NCBI RefSeq assembly: GCF_037029465.1
Contig: NZ_JAYMEM010000029.1
Coordinates: 1 to 64,000 of the forward strand
Reading direction: 5' to 3'
Origin: Mesoflavibacter sp037029465
Lineage (GTDB): Bacteria > Bacteroidota > Bacteroidia > Flavobacteriales > Flavobacteriaceae
DNA: 64,000 bases
The notes beneath the pieces were generated by a model. It saw only the letters and a program-made list of their open reading frames with translations, did not search any database and was not told where the DNA came from. Below are positions 1 through 9,810 of this stretch, piece after piece. Numbering within the stretch: the stretch's first letter is position 1; every line of letters begins with the position of its first letter. A program made the position numbers and the translations under genes.

Positions 1-180
1 GGTACGACTGAAGGAATCTCACTAGTTATTTATGATTAATTATGCGACTTCTCTCTGCGATCGAAGTGACTATAGAAATTCTTTTTTTTGGTTTAAGGGT
101 AATTTGTGTCTTAGTTAGTCATTAATTAATAGTTATTAAAAAGAGATTGCTTCGTCCTGCGTCCTCGCAATGACAATAGG
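1..180. repeat. Intergenic repeat, copy 1 (cut by window start)
   Basis: Nearly identical to the sequence 217 bp further on, with a few substitutions. Its right end (about 144-175) reads, on the minus strand, TGTCATTGCGAGG...GAAGCAATCTC. That is an imperfect inverted version of the left end of the next copy. No coding frame. It looks like a REP/MITE-type intergenic element. Confidence 0.8.
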
Positions 181-202
181 ACGCTTGTAATGACAACCTT
201 AA

Positions 203-397
203 TGTCATTCCGAAGGAGGTACGACTGAAGGAATCTCACTAGTTGTTAATGATTAATTATGTGACTTCTCTCTGCGATCGAAGTGACTATAGAAATTCTT
301 TTTTTTGGTTTAAGGGTAATTTGTGTCTTAGTTAGTCATTAATTAATAGTTATTAAAAAGAGATTGCTTCGTCCTGCGTCCTCGCAATGACAATGGG
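203..397. repeat. Intergenic repeat, copy 2 (complete, inverted ends)
   Basis: A complete unit. The left end, starting at 203, reads TGTCATTCCGAAGGA and runs to GAATCTC. The right end, read on the minus strand from about 392, reads TGTCATTGCGAGGA and runs to GCAATCTC. The ends are therefore imperfect terminal inverted repeats around about 120 bp of AT-rich core. Together with copy 1 it fills the first 400 bp, and I see no gene there. Confidence 0.8.
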
Positions 398-411
398 ATG
401 TTTATAATAAT

Positions 412-441
412 AAAAAACACCTCCAAAATTGAAGGTGTTTT
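412..441 (-). terminator. Terminator of the acs operon
   Basis: An inverted repeat, ACACCT(C)C...GAAGGTGT, is flanked by A and T runs, about 50 bp after the acs stop codon on the minus strand. Confidence 0.75.
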
Positions 442-492
442 TGTTTAAATAATCAAATATTTAGTTTGTTAGTTAACGTATTTAATTAAAGA

Positions 493-2400
493 CTACAAAG
501 CATTATCCATAATCTCTTGTACGACTTCTGGATTTAGTAATGTACTAGTATCTCCTAAGTTACTAGTATCTTTACTTGCTATTTTACGTAAAATACGACG
601 CATAATTTTTCCGCTTCGTGTTTTTGGTAATCCATTAGTAAACTGAATTTTATCCAACTTAGCAATTGGTCCAATTTGTTCGGTAATTAATTGATTGATC
701 TCTTTACGTAAATTGTTATGATCACGTCCTTCACCTGTTTCTTTTAAAGTGACGTAACCATACAATGCATTTCCTTTAATATCATGAGGGAAACCTACAA
801 TTGCAGATTCTGCTACTGCTGGATGTTCGTTTATAGCATCTTCAATTGGTGCAGTACCTAAGTTATGTCCTGAAACGATAATCACATCATCCACACGACC
901 AGTAATACGGTAATACCCTACTTCATCTCTTAAAGCGCCATCTCCTGTAAAATACTTGTTATCATAAGCTGAGAAATACGTGTCTTTATAACGTTGATGA
1001 TCTCCCCAAATAGTACGCGCCATACTTGGCCAAGGGAATTTTATACAAAGTCTACCATCTACTTGATTGCCTTTTATTTCTTGTCCATGCTCATCCATTA
1101 ATGCAGGTTGAATTCCGATGAATGGAAGCGTCGCATAGGTTGGTTTTGTTGGCGTAGCAAACGCAATTGGCGTTATCATAATACCTCCTGTTTCAGTTTG
1201 CCACCAAGTATCTACAATTGGCGATTTTTTCTTTCCTACGTTATCATCATACCAGTGCCAAGCTTCTTCATTAATTGGTTCACCAACAGTACCTAACACT
1301 TTTAAAGATGATAAATCGTGTTTTTCTAAGTGGTCTACACCTTCTTTTGCTAATGCACGAATAGCTGTTGGTGCTGTATAGAATTGGTTAACTTTATGTT
1401 TTTCCACTATTTCCCAGAAACGACCAAAATCTGGATAACTTGGTACTCCTTCAAACATTACGGTTGTTGCACCGTTACATAATGGTCCGTAAACAATGTA
1501 ACTATGTCCTGTAATCCAACCTATATCTGCCGTACACCAATACACATCTTTTTCTTTATATTGAAACACATTTTTAAACGTATACGCCGTATATACCATA
1601 TAACCTGCAGTGGTATGTACCATGCCTTTTGGTTTACCTGTAGAACCTGAAGTATATAGGATGAATAACGGATCTTCTGCATTCATAATTTCTGGTTCAC
1701 ATTCGTGATAAGCGTCGTCTAACAAAGGTTGTAACCAATGGTCACGACCATCTTTCATATTAATATCGCTATTAATGCGTTTTGCAACTAATACGCTATC
1801 TACACACTCACATTCATTTAAAGCTTCGTCAACAATACCTTTTAAATCAATAGTTTTTGATCCACGGTATGATCCATCACTTGTAATGACCATTTTACAT
1901 TCTGAATCATTAATACGTGTTGCTAATGCTGTAGATGAAAATCCTGCAAACACAACAGAATGAATTGCACCAATACGTGCACAAGCTAATACTGAAATGG
2001 CTAATTCTGGAATCATCGGTAGATAAATACAAACGCGATCGCCTTTACCAATACCTTTATCTTTTAGTACATTGGCAAACTTACATACGCGCTCATGTAA
2101 CTCGCGATACGTAATATGCTCTGCTGGATCTTTTGGATCGTTAGGTTCAAAAATAATAGCGGTTTTATCGCCACGTGTATATAGATGTCTATCTATGCAG
2201 TTTTCGGTAATATTTAGTTGTGCACCTTCAAACCATTTTACTTCTGGTTTGGTAAAATCCCAACTTAAAACATTATCCCATTTTTTACGCCACATAAAAT
2301 GTTCTTCGGCAATTTCTTCCCAAAAAACTTCGGGATTTCTAACTGATTTACGATAGACTTGGTAGTATTCTTCTAAGTGTTTTATATGATAATTACTCAT
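493..2400 (-). CDS. acs: Acetyl-CoA synthetase (AMP-forming)
   Basis: Activates acetate to acetyl-CoA through acetyl-AMP in the cytoplasm. At 635 aa it has the usual family length. The N-terminal ACAS-type domain is followed by the AMP-binding core, with phosphate-binding motif YTSGSTGKPKG at about 249-259. The C-terminal lid carries PKTRSGK, whose Lys is near residue 598 and is the residue normally acetylated to switch the enzyme off. It is the last gene of a unit with prpE and a small membrane protein, 33 bp after prpE, and is followed by a hairpin terminator. Neighbouring symporter and porin genes suggest acetate scavenging. Confidence 0.96.
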   Translation of the reverse strand: MSNYHIKHLEEYYQVYRKSVRNPEVFWEEIAEEHFMWRKKWDNVLSWDFTKPEVKWFEGAQLNITENCIDRHLYTRGDKTAIIFEPNDPKDPAEHITYRELHERVCKFANVLKDKGIGKGDRVCIYLPMIPELAISVLACARIGAIHSVVFAGFSSTALATRINDSECKMVITSDGSYRGSKTIDLKGIVDEALNECECVDSVLVAKRINSDINMKDGRDHWLQPLLDDAYHECEPEIMNAEDPLFILYTSGSTGKPKGMVHTTAGYMVYTAYTFKNVFQYKEKDVYWCTADIGWITGHSYIVYGPLCNGATTVMFEGVPSYPDFGRFWEIVEKHKVNQFYTAPTAIRALAKEGVDHLEKHDLSSLKVLGTVGEPINEEAWHWYDDNVGKKKSPIVDTWWQTETGGIMITPIAFATPTKPTYATLPFIGIQPALMDEHGQEIKGNQVDGRLCIKFPWPSMARTIWGDHQRYKDTYFSAYDNKYFTGDGALRDEVGYYRITGRVDDVIIVSGHNLGTAPIEDAINEHPAVAESAIVGFPHDIKGNALYGYVTLKETGEGRDHNNLRKEINQLITEQIGPIAKLDKIQFTNGLPKTRSGKIMRRILRKIASKDTSNLGDTSTLLNPEVVQEIMDNAL

Positions 2401-2433
2401 AATGCTTATATATTAATTTAGTTTTGTTTTAAT

Positions 2434-4326
2434 TTAATGAATCCCAATATGATGGGTTTCGTAAACGGTTTTTATTTCATCTATAATTGCTACATCATCA
2501 ATGGTTGATGGTATGTTATACTGCTGTTCGTCTGCTATATTTCTTAGTAATTTACGAAGAATTTTTCCACTTCTTGTTTTTGGTAAACGGTTAACTACTA
2601 AGACATCTTTAAATGATGCTACTGCATCAATTTCATGACGTACATCTTGAATGATTTCTTTTTGAATACTTTCATGATTTGTAGCTTCTCCTGATTTTAA
2701 AACGACTAACCCTAATGGTTTTTGTCCTTTTAAATCGCAGTGTACACCAAATACAGCACATTCGGCAACCGATTTATGAGAGGCTACAATTTCTTCCATT
2801 TCGGCAGTAGATAATCTGTGACCAGCAACGTTTATAATATCGTCTACTCTACCTGTAATAAACACGTAACCATCTTCGTCTTTATAACCACCATCGCCAG
2901 AAAAATAATACCCTGGAAATTTGTTTAAATATCCTGATTTAAAACGTTCTGTGTTTCCCCATAAATTCATTAATGTTCCTGGTGGTAATGGTAATTTGGC
3001 AGCAACATAACCTTCTACACCTGCTTCTACTTCGTGACCTTCTTCATTTAAAATTTGAATATCATAACCACTTACCGGAAAGCTTGCCGATCCTGGTCTT
3101 ACTTCTTGTAATTGTACACCAACCATATTAGCTAACATTGGCCAACCGCTTTCGGTTTGCCACCAGTGATCAATCACAGGAACGTTTAATTTTTCGTGCG
3201 TCCATGTTAGTGTTGCTACATCACAACGTTCACCAGCTAAGAACTGATATTTTAAGCATGATAAATCAAAACGCTTTATCATCTGCCCGTCTGGATCTTC
3301 TTTTTTAATCGCTCTAATAGCTGTTGGCGCTGTAAACATCACTTTTACATTATGCTCGCTAATAACACGCCAAAAGGTAGAAGCATCTGGTGTTTTTATT
3401 GGCTTACCTTCAAATAAAATAGTGGTATTTCTGTTTAATAATGGCGCATAAACAATGTAACTATGTCCTACGACCCAACCAACATCACTTGCTGCCCAAT
3501 AAGTATCACCTTCGTCTACACCGTACACATATTTCATAGAGAATTTTAACGCAGTAGCATAACCACCTGTATCTCTAATAATTCCCTTTGGTTTTCCAGT
3601 TGTTCCTGAAGTATATAAAATATAAGAAGGATGTGTTGCTGGTAATGCAATAGCCTCTACAGATTCTGAATTATTGACTAATGTTTGATAGTCTACATCA
3701 TAATCTTTTTTAGGAATATCTACACCTTGACCTCTATCAAACACAATAACATGTTCTGGTTTGCTTTCGGATTGTATAATAGCTTCATCAACAAATGGTT
3801 TGTAAGGAATGATACGTTGTATTTCAATGCCATTTGATGCGGTAATGACTGCTTTAGGTTTACAATCGTCTATACGAATAGCCAATTCATGCGGAGCAAA
3901 ACCACCAAAAACAACTGAGTGTATTACACCAATTCTTACACAAGCCAACATCGCATATAATGCTTGTGGAATCATAGGCATATAAATAATACAGGTATCT
4001 CCTTTTTTAAGTCCTAAGCTTTGCAGTCCGCCAGCTAATTTAGAGACTTCTTCATGTAATTGATTAAAGGTAATGTGTTGCTTGGTATGCGTCACAGGCG
4101 AATCGTAAATAATGGCATCTTGATCACCAAAACCATCTTTAATATGTTTGTCTATACACAGATAACTTAAGTTAAGTTCTCCATCTTCAAACCATTGATA
4201 ATAATCATGTTGGTCTTTAGACAAAATGGTTTCTGGCTGTTTAAACCATTCTAATTGTTGCGCTTGTTCTTTCCAGAATTGTTCTGGATGTTCTATACTT
4301 TTTTTATAGAAATCTTGATATGGCAT
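2434..4326 (-). CDS. prpE: Propionyl-CoA synthetase-like acyl-CoA synthetase
   Basis: An AMP-forming ligase of 630 aa, paralogous to the acs product downstream but clearly distinct. It has the P-loop-like motif YTSGTTGKPKG and a C-terminal PKTRSGK with Lys near residue 588. The N-terminus (MPYQDFYKKSIEHPEQFW) and overall pattern match PrpE-type enzymes, which prefer propionate. Substrate specificity cannot be proved from sequence, and an acetate/propionate dual enzyme is possible. The start lies 2 bp after the stop of the 72-aa membrane protein, so the two are probably translated together. Confidence 0.88.
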   Translation of the reverse strand: MPYQDFYKKSIEHPEQFWKEQAQQLEWFKQPETILSKDQHDYYQWFEDGELNLSYLCIDKHIKDGFGDQDAIIYDSPVTHTKQHITFNQLHEEVSKLAGGLQSLGLKKGDTCIIYMPMIPQALYAMLACVRIGVIHSVVFGGFAPHELAIRIDDCKPKAVITASNGIEIQRIIPYKPFVDEAIIQSESKPEHVIVFDRGQGVDIPKKDYDVDYQTLVNNSESVEAIALPATHPSYILYTSGTTGKPKGIIRDTGGYATALKFSMKYVYGVDEGDTYWAASDVGWVVGHSYIVYAPLLNRNTTILFEGKPIKTPDASTFWRVISEHNVKVMFTAPTAIRAIKKEDPDGQMIKRFDLSCLKYQFLAGERCDVATLTWTHEKLNVPVIDHWWQTESGWPMLANMVGVQLQEVRPGSASFPVSGYDIQILNEEGHEVEAGVEGYVAAKLPLPPGTLMNLWGNTERFKSGYLNKFPGYYFSGDGGYKDEDGYVFITGRVDDIINVAGHRLSTAEMEEIVASHKSVAECAVFGVHCDLKGQKPLGLVVLKSGEATNHESIQKEIIQDVRHEIDAVASFKDVLVVNRLPKTRSGKILRKLLRNIADEQQYNIPSTIDDVAIIDEIKTVYETHHIGIH

Positions 4327-4328
4327 GA

Positions 4329-4547
4329 TTACGCTTTTTTAGAGTTAAAAAGACCGAACCAATTAGGATTAAGCACTTTAAGTTTTATCAATGCCCAAAT
4401 AATAGCCACAAAGGATAAACCAACTACAATAGATAATATTGGTGTTACAATAGTTTGGCTTTGCCATTTAAATCTTAGGTACAAAGTAGCAACAACGTAG
4501 ATACAAATGATTATATCTGATGCTAAAGGATTGATGCGAAGTTTCAT
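4329..4547 (-). CDS. Small two-TM membrane protein of the acs operon
   Basis: A 72-aa protein with two hydrophobic segments (about 9-25 and 33-56) and a basic C-terminus. No catalytic motif. It resembles the small DUF6814-type membrane proteins of Bacteroidetes, but I am not certain of the family. First gene of the unit with prpE and acs, from which it is 2 bp apart. The 20-bp motif shared with the porin promoter lies 34 bp before its start, so it is probably co-regulated with acetate uptake. Function unknown. Confidence 0.75.
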   Translation of the reverse strand: MKLRINPLASDIIICIYVVATLYLRFKWQSQTIVTPILSIVVGLSFVAIIWALIKLKVLNPNWFGLFNSKKA

Positions 4548-4580
4548 TGTCTTTATATTTTAATTAAATACTTGTTTGTT

Positions 4581-4600
4581 TGCACACAAAACCAATATTT
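4581..4600 (-). promoter_or_regulatory. Shared 20-bp motif before the acs/prpE unit
   Basis: The minus strand reads AAATATTGGTTTTGTGTGCA, 34 bp upstream of the 72-aa gene. The identical 20 bp occurs once more, at 11362-11381, 32 bp before the porin gene but in the opposite orientation relative to transcription. This is a candidate operator or promoter element linking the two acetate units. Confidence 0.6.
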
Positions 4601-4632
4601 AATTAGTCCTATTAAGACTAACGCTTATGTTG

Positions 4633-4998
4633 TTAAGCGACAAGTTCCATTATTTCTGAAACTATTTTTTTTACTGAAAAAGGCTTAGTTAAATACTTGT
4701 CTGCACCTAGGGTTAATCCTTTTTCAATATCTGACGCTTTATTTTTAGCGGTTAAAAAAACCACTTTTATATCTTTTAATTTTTCGTCTGATTTTATATG
4801 AAATAATGTTTGATAACCATCTACATTAGGCATCATTATATCTAACAAAATAACATCTGGCTTTTGTGTTTTTAATATCTCTAACGCCTCACTTCCATCT
4901 CTTGCAATATACACTTCAAAGTCATGTTTTTTAAAGGTATACTCTAACGACATCACTATGTTAGGCTCATCGTCTACAATTAAAATCTTCTTCTTCAT
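4633..4998 (-). CDS. Single-domain response regulator (CheY-like)
   Basis: A 121-aa receiver domain with no output domain. Acidic pair DD near 9-10, phospho-acceptor Asp53 in the LLDIMMPNVDG loop, Thr in FLTAKN and Lys105 in YLTKP: all the residues needed for phosphotransfer. It lies 18 bp downstream of the symporter-fused histidine kinase and is its obvious partner. With no DNA-binding domain it must act through a protein target or a further phosphorelay. The alternative is that the kinase signals to a distant regulator and this protein is a sink or relay. Confidence 0.93.
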   Translation of the reverse strand: MKKKILIVDDEPNIVMSLEYTFKKHDFEVYIARDGSEALEILKTQKPDVILLDIMMPNVDGYQTLFHIKSDEKLKDIKVVFLTAKNKASDIEKGLTLGADKYLTKPFSVKKIVSEIMELVA

Positions 4999-5016
4999 AT
5001 AAAAATGTGGTACAAT

Positions 5017-7707
5017 TTACTTAAAAGGTAGCGTAAAAACAAGACTTGCGCCATTTTTTAACCCTTTTTTAGCCCAAATCTTTCCGTGATGTTTTTCTAC
5101 GATTTGTTTTGTAATCGCCAATCCTAATCCGCTTCCTTGTGGTTTTATGGTATTTTGGTGTTGCGATTGGTAAAATTTATCAAAGATATAATCATGATCT
5201 TCTTCTGGTATTCCTTTACCATTATCACTCACCGATATCTCTAAAAAATGATTACATAGCTTATAATCTACAACTATTTCTCCTCTCTTAGGCTCGCAAA
5301 ACTTTAATGCATTAGATAACAGATTTGTAAGCACTTGCAGAATACGATCTTCATCATAATGTAAATAAAAATGATGCTGATTTTTATTAATAATATGCAC
5401 CTCTTTTTTAGCTGCAATCTGCTTTAAACTAGAAATTGCTTTTGCTATGGTTACATGAATATCCTGACGGCTAATATCTAAATTTAAACGTCCTGTTTCT
5501 AGCTTTTCAAAATCTAAAATGTTATTGATTAAACGTCCTAAACGATCTGAATCTTGAAGTATATTTTTTAAAAACTGTTGCTTCATGTCTTTAGGCATAT
5601 CATCGTCTTCATCCATCAATAATTCAGTAGCGGCACGTATACCTGTTATTGGTGTTTTAAGCTCGTGAGCAACGGTATCTAAAAATTCGTCTTTCTGTCT
5701 GTCTTTTACAATCAACTCGTTATTGGCTTGTTTAAGTTGTGATGACAATTGTGATAACTCTTGCGATTTTTCTATAAGAATTTTATTGTTGACAATGTTT
5801 TCTTTAGATTCTTCTAATATTTTAAGTACTTCGACCAAACTAATTTGTTCTTCTTTCACCACACTAGCAATCAAAATTTTAGCAGAAGCCGATCCAATAC
5901 TACCTGTTAATAGTTTTTCTGAAAAGTTAATTAAACGTGCATCTGCCAATTGCGTGTCTTGAGGTAGCTTGTATTTTGTAAAAAAGATGTTTAAAGCACG
6001 ATTGGCTCTGTTTTCACCTAAAAAACGTATCAACACATTTTTAATGTCATTAACGTAAGCTTCACCTTTCCAAACTAAGGCGCTATCTTGCAACGTGGTA
6101 AAGTTTTTACTATCTACATACATTTCGGCGTAGTTTCGTTCTCTATAATTTCCTTTATAAATTAAAGAAAACACTAAGTAACACAATAGGTTAAAACTTA
6201 TACTCCAGAAAAATGCGTGAGCTGGCGGACTTAAAAAATCTAAACCAAATAATGCGTAAGGTTTTAATGCTTCAATACCGAAAAGACCAAATTGTGCAAA
6301 GCTATCATTACCAGTAAATGCATCTAATGTAAACGGTAATACTAGAGTATATAATACGATAGAAACACCTACAATCATCCCAATAATAGCTGCTCTTGCC
6401 GAGCCTCGATTCCAATATAAACCTATAAAAAACGAAGGTGCTAATTGCGAAATAATAGTAAATGAAATTAACCCAATAGAATACAACGACAACTCTTTTG
6501 AAAACGACACGTAAAAGAAATACGCAAAAATAATTATAGAAAATATTGAAATACGTCTAATATTCTTGATGTACTTAGAGTTACGTTCTGGTTGGTTTTT
6601 TATGAATTTATCTAAGAAACCATAAGGAATAATCAAGTTGTTACTAACCATGGTAGACAATGCTAAAGTTGATACAATTACCATAGAAATAACTGCTGAA
6701 AACCCTCCTAAAAACACAAGTGTTGCTAAAAAAGAATGTCCTTGTTCTAATGGTAAAAATAAAGTGAAATATTCGGCGTTTTGAGTATTCCCGAAGGTTA
6801 ATTTTCCTGCCCAAGCTATAAAAATCACAAAAACATTAAAAAGCAACAAGTACAACGGAAACATCCAAATGGCTTGTTTTAAGTGCTTTTCGCGATTGTT
6901 TTCTAACACCGAAACCTGAAACTGTCTTGGTAATAAAAAAATAGCCATAAACGATAATCCCATAGTAAAAGCCCAATTAAAACCTTCTTCTAAACTACCA
7001 ATGGTTGTTAATGGTTTTAAATCGTCAATTGCTGAAATCTTGTTATAAATATCTGAAGTTCCGCCAAATAAATAATACGTAGCATAGACACCAATCACTA
7101 AAAAGAATAAAAGTTTTAGAATAGACTCAAAAGCCACAGAAGCTATAATCCCTTTATGTTTCTCGGAAGCATCCGTGTTTTGTGTACCAAAAAACGTGGC
7201 AAAAACAGCTAATAGCAAAGCCACATAAAATGTAGAATCATCTATAATTGATGTTGAAATATAGCTGGTATCATCAGACATAATTTCAAAAGTTTCAGAA
7301 ACTGCTTTTAACTGTAAAGAAATGTAAGGCAATGTTCCTATCAAACAAATTGCAGTTACTAATGCGCCTAAAAATCGATTGTTTCCGTATCGTAAAGAGA
7401 TAAAATCTGCAATAGATGAAATTTTATGTTGTTTAGAAATACGGATGATTTTCCGCAATACCACAATCCACAATGGAGCTGCAATAACAGGACCTAAATA
7501 AATGGGTAAAAAGTTAATACCAGAATTAGCAGCAATACCAATACTTCCATAATATGTCCAAGCTGAGCAATAAACTGCTAAAGATAAGGTGTATACATAA
7601 GGGTTGTTCACCCATTTACTCTGACGCTTTTTTTCAGCTATAAAAGCAATGTAAAACAACACTGCTAAATACACGACAATTATGATCACTAACGCATAAT
7701 TACTCAT
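5017..7707 (-). CDS. Histidine kinase with sodium/solute-symporter sensor domain (CbrA-like)
   Basis: An 896-aa fusion. Residues about 1-520 are a multi-TM SSS/SLC5-type transporter domain. A linker region to about 650 includes a coiled coil (NNKILIEKSQELSQLSSQL). The C-terminal kinase has HisKA H-box VAHELKTP with His681, an N box near NLLSNALKF, a G1 box DNGKGIPEE and a G2 box GSGLGLAI. The layout is that of CbrA-type sensors, where the transporter part senses or moves the substrate. It overlaps the 64-aa gene upstream by 8 bp, is followed 18 bp later by a response regulator, and sits between the symporter and the acyl-CoA synthetases. The probable signal is acetate or a related acid (inferred from context). 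Confidence 0.92.
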   Translation of the reverse strand: MSNYALVIIIVVYLAVLFYIAFIAEKKRQSKWVNNPYVYTLSLAVYCSAWTYYGSIGIAANSGINFLPIYLGPVIAAPLWIVVLRKIIRISKQHKISSIADFISLRYGNNRFLGALVTAICLIGTLPYISLQLKAVSETFEIMSDDTSYISTSIIDDSTFYVALLLAVFATFFGTQNTDASEKHKGIIASVAFESILKLLFFLVIGVYATYYLFGGTSDIYNKISAIDDLKPLTTIGSLEEGFNWAFTMGLSFMAIFLLPRQFQVSVLENNREKHLKQAIWMFPLYLLLFNVFVIFIAWAGKLTFGNTQNAEYFTLFLPLEQGHSFLATLVFLGGFSAVISMVIVSTLALSTMVSNNLIIPYGFLDKFIKNQPERNSKYIKNIRRISIFSIIIFAYFFYVSFSKELSLYSIGLISFTIISQLAPSFFIGLYWNRGSARAAIIGMIVGVSIVLYTLVLPFTLDAFTGNDSFAQFGLFGIEALKPYALFGLDFLSPPAHAFFWSISFNLLCYLVFSLIYKGNYRERNYAEMYVDSKNFTTLQDSALVWKGEAYVNDIKNVLIRFLGENRANRALNIFFTKYKLPQDTQLADARLINFSEKLLTGSIGSASAKILIASVVKEEQISLVEVLKILEESKENIVNNKILIEKSQELSQLSSQLKQANNELIVKDRQKDEFLDTVAHELKTPITGIRAATELLMDEDDDMPKDMKQQFLKNILQDSDRLGRLINNILDFEKLETGRLNLDISRQDIHVTIAKAISSLKQIAAKKEVHIINKNQHHFYLHYDEDRILQVLTNLLSNALKFCEPKRGEIVVDYKLCNHFLEISVSDNGKGIPEEDHDYIFDKFYQSQHQNTIKPQGSGLGLAITKQIVEKHHGKIWAKKGLKNGASLVFTLPFK

Positions 7708-7894
7708 AATGGCGCTTTAGAACAATAAAAGAAATAACTACTGATAATAGCCAAGTAGAAAAGATAAGCACATAGAAATAAGGAATACCAAACAAATGCC
7801 CATCTACATTAAAAATAAGAACAAAAGGCAGATTAAACATTAAAAATAATGCTATGGATAAAACAATCAATTTTTGCTCGTGGCGTTTTTTCAT
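7700..7894 (-). CDS. Small two-TM protein, DUF3311-like
   Basis: A 64-aa protein with two membrane segments (about 8-28 and 36-58). The stretch HLFGIPYFYVLIFSTWLLS resembles the short DUF3311 proteins that often precede sodium/solute symporters. Its end overlaps the start of the symporter-fused kinase by 8 bp, which suggests translational coupling and a role as a small partner of that transporter domain. The family assignment is tentative. Confidence 0.7.
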   Translation of the reverse strand: MKKRHEQKLIVLSIALFLMFNLPFVLIFNVDGHLFGIPYFYVLIFSTWLLSVVISFIVLKRHYE

Positions 7895-7925
7895 GTAATT
7901 TTTAAAAGAGAATACTAATATAAAT

Positions 7926-7961
7926 AAAAATCAGCATTACGAGGTGTAATGCTGATTTTAA
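7926..7961 (-). terminator. Terminator after the symporter gene
   Basis: A strong hairpin: AAATCAGCATTAC, 5-base loop, GTAATGCTGATTT, with flanking T/A tracts. It lies between the symporter stop (8013) and the 64-aa gene, so the kinase unit probably has its own promoter or depends on read-through. Confidence 0.8.
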
Positions 7962-8012
7962 CTAACTAAATTAAAATATGCTCTTAATTATTTTAAGATA
8001 AAGAACAATGTT

Positions 8013-9779
8013 TTAATGGGAAGAAGCTTCGCCTGCTCCTGATGGAATACGAATGTTTTCCACCATATCTTGAACATCTTGAGGTGGCGCAGGAGTTAAT
8101 CTTGATACGACTACCGAAACTACTACGTTTATTAGCATTGCAATAGTACCAAACCCTTCTGGAGATGTCCCAAACCACCAGTCTTCTGCAGTACCACCGC
8201 CAAACATGTTTAATTTAAATTTCATCATGTAGAATAACATAATTACGATACCTACTACCATTCCTGAGATAGCTCCTTTGCTATTCATACGCTTATCAAA
8301 AATACCTAAGATAATCGCTGGGAAGAATGATGCTGCTGCTAGACCAAATGCTAGTGCGACGACAGCTGCCACAAATCCTGGAGGATTAATACCAAAGTAA
8401 CCAGCAATTAATATAGCTACGAAAATAGATACACGTGCCCAAGTTAATTCACCTTTATCAGAGATATCTGGTTTTAATTGCTTTTTAATTAAATCATGAG
8501 ATACAGATGTAGAAATTACTAATAGTAAACCTGCTGCTGTAGATAAAGCTGCTGCTAATCCACCAGCTGCCACTAAACCAATTACCCAGTTTGGTAGGTT
8601 AGCAATTTCTGGGTTTGCTAATACCATAATGTCTCTATCTACGTATAATTCGTTAGAAGCATCACTAACATTAGCCACCATACGTTGTCCGTATTGACCT
8701 CTTTCTTCTGTATATACTGGTTTTTTACCTTCTAAAGCGTTACCAGCAACATATTGAATTTTTCCATCTCCATTTTTATCTGCCCATGCTATTAATCCAG
8801 TATTTTCCCAATTTTTAAACCATTCAGGAATTTCAGAGTATTCTTTATTACTTACTGTTTCGATTAAGTTAGTTCTAGAGAATACAGAGATTGCAGGTGC
8901 AGTTGTATAAAGAATAGCAATTAATAATAATGCGTATCCTGCAGATTTACGTGCATCTTTTACTTTTGGCACCGTAAAGAAACGAACAATTACGTGCGGT
9001 AATCCAGCAGTACCTGTCATTAATGCTAAAGTAATAGCAAATACATCCCAAGTACTTTTTGTTCCGCTAGTATATTCGTTAAAACCAAGTTGTGTATGTA
9101 GTGCATCTAATTTGTCAAGTAAAAATTCACCACCTTCAACAGTTCCACCCATTCCTATTTGAGGTATGATATTTCCTGTCATTTGCATAGAGATGAAAAA
9201 CGCTGGTACCATAAACGCAAAGATTAATACACAATACTGTGCAACTTGCGTGTATGTGATTCCTTTCATTCCTCCTAATAAAGAGAATACTAAAACCACA
9301 GCCATACCGATAACTACTCCTAAGTTAATATCTACTTGTAAAAATTGTGAAAATACAATACCTACACCTCGCATTTGTCCTGCAACGTAAGTAAATGATA
9401 CAATTAAAGCACAAATAACCGCTACTGTACGTGCTGTGTTAGAATAATATCTATCACCAATAAAATCTGGCACAGTAAACTTACCAAACTTACGTAGATA
9501 AGGTGCTAAGAGCAAGGCTAGAAGTACATATCCACCAGTCCAACCCATTAAATATACTGAGCCATCATAACCAGCAAACGAAATAATACCAGCCATACTT
9601 ATAAAAGAAGCTGCACTCATCCAGTCTGCTGCTGTAGCCATACCGTTTGCTAACGGAGAAACACCACCACCAGCAACGTAAAATTCTTTTGTTGAGCCTG
9701 CTCTAGCCCATATTGCAATTCCGAAATATAGAGCAAAAGATAGCCCTACTAATAACCATGTCCATACTTGTACACTCAT
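8013..9779 (-). CDS. Sodium/solute symporter, ActP-like (acetate or other monocarboxylate)
   Basis: A 588-aa, multi-TM protein of the SSS family, subfamily paired with DUF4212 small subunits. It shows the expected core, with a sodium-site-like segment near MATAADWMSAASFISMAG and a soluble insertion around 310-375. It is expected to import a short-chain carboxylate with Na+ across the inner membrane. The DUF4212 gene precedes it by 31 bp and the porin precedes that. Acetate is the likeliest substrate, given the acs, prpE and sensor-kinase neighbours, but this is inferred from context. Confidence 0.9.
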   Translation of the reverse strand: MSVQVWTWLLVGLSFALYFGIAIWARAGSTKEFYVAGGGVSPLANGMATAADWMSAASFISMAGIISFAGYDGSVYLMGWTGGYVLLALLLAPYLRKFGKFTVPDFIGDRYYSNTARTVAVICALIVSFTYVAGQMRGVGIVFSQFLQVDINLGVVIGMAVVLVFSLLGGMKGITYTQVAQYCVLIFAFMVPAFFISMQMTGNIIPQIGMGGTVEGGEFLLDKLDALHTQLGFNEYTSGTKSTWDVFAITLALMTGTAGLPHVIVRFFTVPKVKDARKSAGYALLLIAILYTTAPAISVFSRTNLIETVSNKEYSEIPEWFKNWENTGLIAWADKNGDGKIQYVAGNALEGKKPVYTEERGQYGQRMVANVSDASNELYVDRDIMVLANPEIANLPNWVIGLVAAGGLAAALSTAAGLLLVISTSVSHDLIKKQLKPDISDKGELTWARVSIFVAILIAGYFGINPPGFVAAVVALAFGLAAASFFPAIILGIFDKRMNSKGAISGMVVGIVIMLFYMMKFKLNMFGGGTAEDWWFGTSPEGFGTIAMLINVVVSVVVSRLTPAPPQDVQDMVENIRIPSGAGEASSH

Positions 9780-9810
9780 AATGTTTTTTTGTTTTTAGTT
9801 TAGTTAAGGC

